This document shows positions 8,101-12,795 of a stretch of 12,795 nucleotides of DNA, in pieces. Within the stretch, counting starts at the first letter, position 1. Each line of letters starts with the position of its first letter. The translations under genes and the position numbers were made by a program. The stretch is taken from positions 1-12,795 of the forward strand of contig JAEZEK010000183.1 of the NCBI GenBank assembly GCA_023417735.1, given 5' to 3'. Source of the DNA: Pseudomonadota bacterium (GTDB taxonomy: Bacteria > Pseudomonadota > Alphaproteobacteria > Rhizobiales > Afifellaceae). A model generated the notes under the pieces. The model was not told the DNA's origin, searched no databases, and saw only the letters and a program-made list of their open reading frames with translations.

Positions 8101-8115
8101 TTGCGGTCAGGTTAA
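8101..8115 (-). promoter_or_regulatory. Degenerate CtrA-type box near pilA
   Basis: Read on the minus strand this is TTAA-CCTGACC-GCAA: one perfect half, the N7 spacer, and a second half matching only two of four bases. It lies about 93-107 bp upstream of the pilA start. That position suits a site overlapping the -35 region of a promoter whose -10 would be TACAAG (8084-8089). In Caulobacter, CtrA directly activates pilA. The match here is weak, so this is a candidate only. Confidence 0.3.
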
Positions 8116-8176
8116 TCGCACGGCAGCGAGACAATCACCGAACGGAAAGCCTTCGAATGGTAAAAACAAACTCAAT

Positions 8177-8190
8177 TTGATCTATCTCAA
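8177..8190. promoter_or_regulatory. FNR/FixK-type box candidate
   Basis: TTGATCTATCTCAA has perfect TTGA-N6-TCAA half-sites and differs from the TTGAT-N4-ATCAA consensus of CRP/FNR-family oxygen regulators at one base. It lies in the AT-rich centre of the divergent region, 169 bp from the pilA start and 255 bp from the plus-strand gene. Regulation by FixK or FnrN is inferred from the motif alone; the AT-rich setting makes chance matches more likely. Confidence 0.35.
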
Positions 8191-8257
8191 GATTCAAGTG
8201 AACCGTCTTATGTATCCTGTCAAAGAAGTCAACAGCGCAAGCGCTCGCGGGATAGTC

Positions 8258-8272
8258 TTAACGCTCCGTTAA
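8258..8272. promoter_or_regulatory. Perfect CtrA-type box TTAA-N7-TTAA
   Basis: TTAACGCTCCGTTAA has both TTAA halves at exactly the N7 spacing known for CtrA, the cell-cycle master regulator of alphaproteobacteria, and is followed by C as in many such sites. It lies between divergent pilus genes, 250 bp from pilA and about 170 bp from the plus-strand gene. CtrA is known to control pilin and cpa transcription in Caulobacter, which gives the motif a sensible context. Binding is inferred. Confidence 0.6.
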
Positions 8273-8444
8273 CTATGCCGAGGTGGCCTGGTCCTTACTT
8301 GCATGTGTGCTGCCCCACAAGTGTAGGGAAGCCGACGCTGGCGCCCGGGCCGGGCCCATCTGCGACGCGGACGCTGCAGGTGGCGCATTTGCACTTTCTT
8401 CACCGACATCTGGCAGATTCCGGGACAAGAGAAGGAGTTTCGCA

Positions 8445-8912
8445 ATGGGAATCACCCGGAGCCGGGCCGCCCGGCGGAGTAAATTCGCGCTGGCTTTTTC
8501 TGCGGCAGTTCTAACGAGTCCGGCCGCGCTCGCCGCCGACGTGATCGACGTCACGATCGATTTCGCCAAGATCCTGAAGCTCGACCGCCCGGCCGGAACG
8601 CTCGTGATCGGCAATCCGGGCATTGCGGACGCCACGGTGGGCGACGAGACCACCGTCGTTCTCACCGGCAAGGCGGCAGGGACGACCAATCTCATCATCC
8701 TCGACAGCAAGGGCGAAGAGATGGCCAATGCGCTCGTGCGGGTCTCGTCCGACACGCGGCAGCTGACGACCGTGTTCTACGGCAGCAAGAGGCACAGCTT
8801 CTCCTGCGCCCCGCAATGCGAGCAGGTGATCTCCGTCGGCGACGAGAAGGAAGCCTTCGACAACGCGCGTGCGCAGATCCAGAGCAGGCAGGAATTCTCG
8901 GGCACGCGTTGA
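8445..8912 (+). CDS. Secreted stand-alone pilus-assembly N-terminal-domain protein (secretin N-domain-like)
   Basis: The product has 155 residues. A Sec signal peptide (MGITRSRAARRSKFALAFSA and onward, ending PAALA|ADV near residue 30) is followed by one domain (about 33-101). That domain closely resembles the N-terminal domain of CpaC secretins: LDRPAGTLVIGNPGIADATV here compares with LPRPAGDVLVSNPAIADAVL in the CpaC of this window. There is no BON or secretin channel domain. Instead a short tail carries a CAPQC motif (Cys121, Cys125). It is probably a periplasmic accessory of the CpaC secretin, but its exact role is unknown to me. The start is fixed by AAGGAG (8432-8437) 7 bp before the ATG. 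The frame opens further upstream, but without a signal peptide. It heads the plus-strand arm, in line with tadE. Confidence 0.9.
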   Translation: MGITRSRAARRSKFALAFSAAVLTSPAALAADVIDVTIDFAKILKLDRPAGTLVIGNPGIADATVGDETTVVLTGKAAGTTNLIILDSKGEEMANALVRVSSDTRQLTTVFYGSKRHSFSCAPQCEQVISVGDEKEAFDNARAQIQSRQEFSGTR

Positions 8913-8938
8913 CCCGGCGATCGGCCGCACATCTTCTA

Positions 8939-8959
8939 TTAAACAAACGCAAAGTTTAA
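8939..8959. repeat. Inverted repeat TTAAAC-N9-GTTTAA upstream of tadE
   Basis: A perfect 6-bp inverted repeat with a 9-bp A-rich spacer lies in the 117-bp gap between the stand-alone N-domain gene and tadE, in an AT-rich island. It could be an operator, a promoter-associated site or a weak hairpin after the preceding gene. The two TTAA cores are 13 bp apart, so it is not a standard CtrA box. A second hairpin, CGGGAC-N8-GTCCCG, follows at 8979-8998, just ahead of the tadE start. Confidence 0.4.
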
Positions 8960-9029
8960 CGATCGGGGCGTGCGCGGGCGGGACTACAATGCGTCCCGAC
9001 CGGTGGAACGAATGCTGAAGGTATCTACG

Positions 9030-9599
9030 ATGCGGCGGTGGACATGGCGAGTTTCCGCGCTGCGGACGATCGCCCGGCGCGCGCGGGAGAGCCAGAGCGG
9101 TTCTGCGGCGGTCGAGTTCGCCATCCTGGCGCCCGTCTTCCTCTTCCTGATGTTCGTCATCGCGCAGACCGCGCTGATCTTCATCGCCGAGCAGGTGATG
9201 GACAATGCCGTTTCCGACGCGGCGCGCCTCATCCGAACCGGCCAGGTGCAGGCATCCGGCTTTTCCAAGCAGGAGTTCAAGGACGAAGTGTGCCGGCGCA
9301 TGTCGGTCTTCGTCAATTGCGACGGTCCGGACTTCTACCTCGACGTCCGCTCCTACACGAACTTCTCCGACATGAAACTCGACAAGCCGGTCGACAAGGA
9401 CGACAAGTTCGCCGACGAAGGCCAGTACAGCTTCGGCGCTCCGAACGAGATCGTGGTCGTCCGGGCCTATTACCAGATGCCGACGACCTCCATCTTCGGC
9501 GGGCTGTCGCTGAAGAACATGGCGAGCGGAAAGCGCCTGATCGGAACGACGGCGGCGTTCAAGAACGAGCCCTACGCCAAGACGGCCGGGGTGTCCTGA
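9030..9599 (+). CDS. tadE: TadE-like pseudopilin of the Tad pilus
   Basis: TadE-family proteins are minor pilin-like membrane proteins, processed by the prepilin peptidase and needed for pilus assembly. This one has 189 residues from the chosen start. A basic N-terminus leads to SGSAAVEFAILAPVFLFLMF, a prepilin-type helix with Gly24 as the probable cleavage site and Glu29 at +5. A periplasmic domain of about 130 residues follows, with Cys88 and Cys97 probably paired. The start is uncertain: GAAGG lies 8 bp before ATG 9030, while ATG 9012 (preceded by GGTGGA) and GTG 8970 are in frame. The next gene begins one base after its stop, so the two are surely cotranscribed. Confidence 0.9.
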   Translation: MRRWTWRVSALRTIARRARESQSGSAAVEFAILAPVFLFLMFVIAQTALIFIAEQVMDNAVSDAARLIRTGQVQASGFSKQEFKDEVCRRMSVFVNCDGPDFYLDVRSYTNFSDMKLDKPVDKDDKFADEGQYSFGAPNEIVVVRAYYQMPTTSIFGGLSLKNMASGKRLIGTTAAFKNEPYAKTAGVS

Positions 9600-9600
9600 G

Positions 9601-10218
9601 ATGGGCCGCGCCGCCGCACCGAGAGCCGTCCGACGCGCCATCGCACGGCGCCTTCTCGCGCCGCTGCGCCTGTTCCGCCGCCACGAGGACGGAATGGCGG
9701 CGGTCGAGTTCGCCCTCATTCTCCCGATGCTGATCGTGCTCTGGATCGGCGGCGTCGAGGTCACGCAGGCGCTCACGATGGACCGCAAGGTCAACAACCT
9801 CGCCTCGACCGTCGGCGATCTCGTCGCGCGCTGGAAGTCGCTCACCTATTCGGACGTGGACAGCATCTTCGACATAGCCGGAGGCGTCCTCTATCCCTAC
9901 GCCGCCGGCAGCGCCGACATGGTGCTGACCGCGGTCAACGTCGACGACAAGGGGAACGCGACGGTCGCGTGGAGCCGCGCCAAGGGCAAGCGCGCAGCAT
10001 ATTCGCAAGGCGCCAACATGAACGCCGCGATCGACGCGAAGCTGCGCACGCCGAGCAGCCAGGTGATCATGACCGAGGCCTACTATCCCTACCGGCCGGC
10101 GGTCGGCCACGTGATCACGGGGCCGATCCAGCTCGACAGCAAGCTGTTCTTCGTCCCGCGCCTCTCCTCCAAGGTCCAGCTCTGCACGAACAGCAGCGCG
10201 AGCAAGGTCTGCTACTGA
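9601..10218 (+). CDS. Second TadE/TadG-family pseudopilin (TadF-like)
   Basis: This 205-residue membrane protein starts one base after the tadE stop (TGAGATG). A basic N-terminus is followed by RRHEDGMAAVEFALILPMLI, again a prepilin-like motif with Gly31 before the cut and Glu36 at +5. The helix continues to about residue 55, and a periplasmic domain ends in a short loop between Cys195 and Cys204. By size and position it corresponds to the second TadE-like gene (often called tadF or tadG) of Tad loci. It has no von Willebrand A domain, so it is not a classical long TadG. Its ribosome binding site is weak, consistent with coupling to tadE. Its 3' end overlaps the opposite-strand gene by 7 bp. 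Confidence 0.88.
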   Translation: MGRAAAPRAVRRAIARRLLAPLRLFRRHEDGMAAVEFALILPMLIVLWIGGVEVTQALTMDRKVNNLASTVGDLVARWKSLTYSDVDSIFDIAGGVLYPYAAGSADMVLTAVNVDDKGNATVAWSRAKGKRAAYSQGANMNAAIDAKLRTPSSQVIMTEAYYPYRPAVGHVITGPIQLDSKLFFVPRLSSKVQLCTNSSASKVCY

Positions 10219-11318
10219 CCGGCGATGCCGGACGTGCCGTCCTCGAGCCGCGCCGCGCCGGCGTGTCGGCCGACGAGCAGCGCGGCGCTGCGATAGTCGT
10301 CCGGCCCGACGTGGCGATACCCGCCCGGATAGAACGGCTCGAGCCGCCCGTAGGTCTCCGGATCCGTTGCGGCGAGGTCGAGGAAGAAGCCGCGGGCGGC
10401 CTGCCTGTCCGCCTCCGGAAGCGCTCTCGACACGGCGACCGGCCCGTGCGTCAGCGGCGGTGAGCGCCACAGGACGACGAGCGCGCCCGCCGCCCCCTCC
10501 CGCAATCCCGCCAGGAGGGCGAGGCTGCCCCGCGAATAGCCGGCGGCCGGGTCGCCCGCCATGCTGCTCCAGCCCAGCGCGGCGTCCGCCCGGCCGTCGA
10601 GGACCATGCGCATCGCCTCCACCGGGGAATCCACGCTCTCGATCCTGCCGAAGAAGTTGGGCTCGACGCCCTCCGCCGCGAGCGCCGCCAGAGGCAGCCG
10701 GCTCGCCCCGATCGAATCCGGACCGCCGGCGACGAGATGGCCGCCCCTCAGGGCATCCAGCCCGTCCTTCTCCGCGTTCCGCCTCGCCACCAGAACACCG
10801 TGGAAGGCGAGCGTGCCGTCCTCCGCCGCCGGGGCTACCAGAGGCTCCAGGCACGCGCAGGCCGCCTCGGCCGCGGCGAAACTCGCGGAGGAATGGAGCC
10901 CGAGCTGGACGCGGTTCGAGACCTGCGCATCGACGAGAGCGGCATAGGACGCGAAGGGTTGAATCTCGACCGGCCGGCCGAGCGCGCGCGCCAGCCCCTC
11001 GCGGAACGGTGCGAGGCGCTCCAGAAACGGTGCGATCGGGCTCCGGCCGACGATCCCGACCCGGACCGGCTCCGGCCCGCTTCTCCCCCCGATACGCTGG
11101 ATCGCCGGGGGCGCCGTTCGGGGAAGCTCGTCGAGGTTCGACGGCAGGCTCGGCGGCTCGTCGCGGGGAATCGCCGCCTGCGCAAGCGGACCCGAGGCGC
11201 GTTCGACGGCTGCGGCCGAGTCCAGGGCGAGGCCGAGCGCGATCGCGAGCCCGGCCGCAGCCAATGCCTGTCCGGCGATGCCACCACACGTCCGCACGGC
11301 GATCCGATGCTCCGTCAC
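10212..11318 (-). CDS. PhnD-like periplasmic phosphate/phosphonate-type substrate-binding protein (orphan)
   Basis: This protein of 368 residues starts with a hydrophobic signal segment (about 12-37) and a Pro-rich linker (about 50-82). A PhnD-type binding fold follows from about 84 (VRVGIVG). Family-like traits are SYAALVDAQVSNRVQLGLHS (124-143), the GGPDSIGASRLPLAALAAEG region (198-217) and VEAMRMVLDGRADAALGWSS (233-252). Binding of a phosphonate or phosphate-like ligand is a family-level guess: no permease or ATPase gene is adjacent, so it may act as a sensor or in another role. The start is GTG at 11318 with a poor ribosome binding site; no ATG is near, and GTG at residue 8 is an alternative. 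The gene lies 23 bp after the aspartyl protease gene. Confidence 0.75.
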   Translation of the reverse strand: MTEHRIAVRTCGGIAGQALAAAGLAIALGLALDSAAAVERASGPLAQAAIPRDEPPSLPSNLDELPRTAPPAIQRIGGRSGPEPVRVGIVGRSPIAPFLERLAPFREGLARALGRPVEIQPFASYAALVDAQVSNRVQLGLHSSASFAAAEAACACLEPLVAPAAEDGTLAFHGVLVARRNAEKDGLDALRGGHLVAGGPDSIGASRLPLAALAAEGVEPNFFGRIESVDSPVEAMRMVLDGRADAALGWSSMAGDPAAGYSRGSLALLAGLREGAAGALVVLWRSPPLTHGPVAVSRALPEADRQAARGFFLDLAATDPETYGRLEPFYPGGYRHVGPDDYRSAALLVGRHAGAARLEDGTSGIAGQ

Positions 11319-11341
11319 GGGTCCAGCGACGATAACCCCTA

Positions 11342-11875
11342 TCAGTTCTCGAACACCAGAACGCCGTTCGCCACCTCGAAGCGTCGGAGCCGGTTCAGGA
11401 AGCTCGCGCCGAGAAGGCTGACGGCCAGCCGGTCGTCCGGGATCACGAGGGCGCGGACATTGGCGATCGAAATGTCGCGGATTGCGACCTCGTCCAGGAT
11501 CGCCTCGGCCGCAGCCGTCGTGCCGTTGGCCGTCTGCACCGGCTGGCGGAAATCCGATCGGCGCATCCGCAGGCCGACGGCGGCCGCATCCGATTCGCGC
11601 AGCGCGATCACACTAGCGCCGGTGTCGACCATCAGCCGCACCGGGCGGAAGTTGATCTGCCCGTCGATGTAGAAGTGCCCGTCCGGCTCCGCCCTCACCG
11701 TCACCCGGCGGGCCGTGTCCGCCCTCGCCGGCGCGGTCCTGGCGGTCCCCGTCGGTACGGCGGCCGGGCGGGCGGAGCCGTCGAGCGTCCGGCCCGGCAG
11801 GAAACGCTCGATGAGGCTCGGGGCCGAGGCGGCGACGAGCGCGATCAGGACCGATGTGATGACGAGCGGACGCAT
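11342..11875 (-). CDS. Membrane-anchored clan AA (retropepsin-like) aspartyl protease
   Basis: This 177-residue protein has an N-terminal membrane helix (MRPLVITSVLIALVAASAP), an Ala/Thr/Pro-rich linker (about 30-58) and a retropepsin-type single-lobe domain. The catalytic motif is Asp84-Thr-Gly in LMVDTGASVIAL, preceded by PDGHFYIDGQINFRPVR and followed by LLGASFLNRL (154-163). This matches the bacterial clan AA family TIGR02281/COG3577, which would act as a dimer outside the cytoplasmic membrane. Its substrates are not known to me. The start is set by AAGG 7 bp before ATG 11875 and by the helix. The frame is open to 12010, but that extension lacks plausible protein character. It probably forms a transcript with the PhnD-like gene downstream. 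Confidence 0.85.
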   Translation of the reverse strand: MRPLVITSVLIALVAASAPSLIERFLPGRTLDGSARPAAVPTGTARTAPARADTARRVTVRAEPDGHFYIDGQINFRPVRLMVDTGASVIALRESDAAAVGLRMRRSDFRQPVQTANGTTAAAEAILDEVAIRDISIANVRALVIPDDRLAVSLLGASFLNRLRRFEVANGVLVFEN

Positions 11876-12040
11876 TGCGGAGCCTTGCGGCCGATCATGA
11901 CGGGCGAACGGAAAGGAATGATTGACGGCAGGGATGCACGGCTTTCCTCGGCCGCCGCGCGTCCTGGAGGCCGCGGCCGTCGACGATGCCGCGCCGCTTG
12001 CGCTGACCAAGGCCGAGGAGCGGCGCCGGCGGAGCGGAGG
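11876..12040. other. Gap between upp and the aspartyl protease gene
   Basis: These 165 bp hold no gene I can support. A 7-bp GC inverted repeat (CGGCCGC at 11949-11955 with GCGGCCG at 11973-11979) lies downstream of upp, but no T tract follows it, so I do not call it a terminator. No promoter for the protease gene is evident. Confidence 0.5.
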
Positions 12041-12682
12041 CTACTTGGTTCCGTACATCCGGTCGCCGGCGTCGCCGAGCCCCGGCACGATGTAGCCGTG
12101 ATCGTTCAAATGGCTGTCGATCGCCGCCGTGAAGACCGGCACGTCCGGATGCACGGACCGGAAGTGCCTGATTCCTTCCGGCGCGGCGAGGAGGCAGACG
12201 AACCGGATGTCCCGTGCGCCCCTGCTCTTCAGCCGCTCGATCGCGGCCACCGCCGAATTGGCGGTCGCGAGCATCGGGTCCACGGCGATGACGGTCCGCT
12301 CCGAAAGGTCGTCCGGAGCCTTGAAGTAGTATTCCACCGCCTGCAGCGTCTCGGGGTCTCGGTATATGCCGACATGGGCGACCCGCGCCGAGGGGACGAG
12401 GTCGAGCATGCCTTCGAGAAGGCCGTTGCCGGCGCGCAGGATCGACGCGAAGACCAGCTTCTTGCCGGCGATCTTGGGGGCCCGCATGGCCGTCAGCGGC
12501 GTGTGGATCTCGACGGTCTCGAGCGGCAGGTCGCGCGTCGCCTCGTAACAGATCAGCGCCGCGATCTCCCGCAGGAGCTGGCGGAAACCCCGCGTGGAGG
12601 TCTCCGCGTCGCGCATGATCGTCAGCTTGTGCTGCACGAGGGGATGGTCGACGACCGTCACGCCCTCGAAACGCTCCACCAT
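12041..12682 (-). CDS. upp: Uracil phosphoribosyltransferase
   Basis: This cytosolic enzyme makes UMP and pyrophosphate from uracil and PRPP in pyrimidine salvage. It has 213 residues, the normal size. Visible motifs are [20 protein letters not shown] at the N-terminus, the [16 protein letters not shown] region, the PRPP-binding loop [11 protein letters not shown], and the C-terminal uracil-binding [18 protein letters not shown]. The loop has ATANS where the E. coli enzyme has ATGGS; I recall the same variant in rhizobial enzymes. The start is fixed by GAGGAGG (12688-12694) 5 bp before the ATG. The frame is open further upstream, but that extension is Arg-rich and unlikely to be real. The remaining 113 bp to the window edge (12683-12795) show no further gene. 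Confidence 0.97.
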   Translation of the reverse strand: MVERFEGVTVVDHPLVQHKLTIMRDAETSTRGFRQLLREIAALICYEATRDLPLETVEIHTPLTAMRAPKIAGKKLVFASILRAGNGLLEGMLDLVPSARVAHVGIYRDPETLQAVEYYFKAPDDLSERTVIAVDPMLATANSAVAAIERLKSRGARDIRFVCLLAAPEGIRHFRSVHPDVPVFTAAIDSHLNDHGYIVPGLGDAGDRMYGTK

Positions 12683-12795
12683 CGTTGCCTCCTCGATCGG
12701 GTCGGCATTAGTGCCTCGGCTGCCGCGATTTCGCCAGCCGTTCGTCGCCCGCCCGCGCGCCGCCCGGCGGCGCCGCTCACGGCGCATTCCGGCCG

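Larger units (their letters stand above)
8009..8444. promoter_or_regulatory. Divergent intergenic regulatory region (pilA / stand-alone N-domain gene)
   Basis: This 436-bp stretch holds no convincing gene and separates two divergent transcription units. The part from about 8070 to 8280 is clearly richer in A and T than the surrounding genes. It contains the candidate CtrA and FixK/FNR boxes listed separately, plus an AGCGC-AA-GCGCT hairpin at 8234-8245. The part from 8281 to 8430 is GC-rich, with no motif I recognise, and probably forms the 5' leader of the plus-strand gene. I could not place firm -35/-10 elements on either strand. A weak minus-strand -10 (TACAAG, 8084-8089) lies at a plausible distance from the box at 8101-8115. 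Confidence 0.7.

Noticed and set aside
8075..8103. TTGACA at 8075-8080 as a plus-strand -35 element
   Set aside because: The hexamer is perfect, but at 17 bp spacing the -10 would be TGCTTG, which is not credible; it also lies 370 bp from the gene.
7025..8272. A 415-codon plus-strand frame across cpaA, pilA and the control region
   Set aside because: It is antisense to CpaA and Flp, both identified by catalytic or cleavage-site residues, and shows no protein-like features.
8289..8303. TGGTCCTTACTTGCA as a sigma-54 promoter
   Set aside because: The GG and GC elements are 9 bp apart instead of the required 10, and the rest of the match is poor.
9559..11289. A 576-codon minus-strand frame spanning the PhnD-like gene and the second tadE-like gene
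   Set aside because: Shadow frame: Arg/Gly/Ala-rich translation, and it overlaps two better supported genes on opposite strands.
11949..11979. GC inverted repeat after upp as a possible terminator
   Set aside because: The stem is only 7 bp with a 17-bp loop and no T tract follows, so it is within chance expectation in GC-rich DNA.
11934..12095. Small plus-strand frame of 53 codons beginning MHGFPRPPRVLEAAAV
   Set aside because: No proper ribosome binding site, about a third of it is antisense to the end of upp, and there is no recognisable family.

Overview
This GC-rich window carries a nearly complete Tad/Flp (type IVc) pilus locus, here using the Caulobacter cpa names, followed by three unrelated-looking genes ending in upp. 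The protein families, the cpa gene order, the uracil phosphoribosyltransferase variant and the TTAA-type regulatory boxes point to an alphaproteobacterium, most likely of the order Hyphomicrobiales (Rhizobiales). I cannot name a genus from the sequence alone.

Positions 1-8008 read leftwards on the minus strand. In transcription order they are pilA (Flp major prepilin), a hairpin plus T-run terminator, cpaA (prepilin peptidase), a 139-bp gap, then cpaB, cpaC (secretin), cpaD (lipoprotein), cpaE (MinD/ParA-like), cpaF (ATPase), tadB and the start of tadC, which runs off the left edge. From cpaB on, the genes lie within 43 bp of each other or less and read as one operon. The set covers prepilin maturation (CpaA), the outer-membrane channel (CpaC with CpaD, aided by periplasmic CpaB), and the inner-membrane motor (CpaF, TadB, TadC, with CpaE for localisation).

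Positions 8009-8444 form a long AT-richer divergent regulatory region. It holds a perfect TTAA-N7-TTAA CtrA-type box, a poorer one nearer pilA and a TTGA-N6-TCAA FNR/FixK-type box. To its right, on the plus strand, come a secreted stand-alone secretin-N-terminal-domain protein (8445-8912) and two TadE-like minor pseudopilin genes (9030-9599 and 9601-10218). The two arms together probably supply one pilus. No vWA-type TadG and no TadD are visible in the window.

Positions 10212-12682 are again minus strand: upp (pyrimidine salvage), a membrane-anchored clan AA aspartyl protease, and an orphan PhnD-like periplasmic binding protein. The last overlaps the end of the second tadE-like gene by 7 bp, tail to tail. 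I found no RNA gene, CRISPR array, insertion sequence or phage gene. Nothing in the window looks like a wholly new system. The points most worth checking are the divergent regulatory region, the stand-alone N-domain protein and the orphan binding protein/protease pair.
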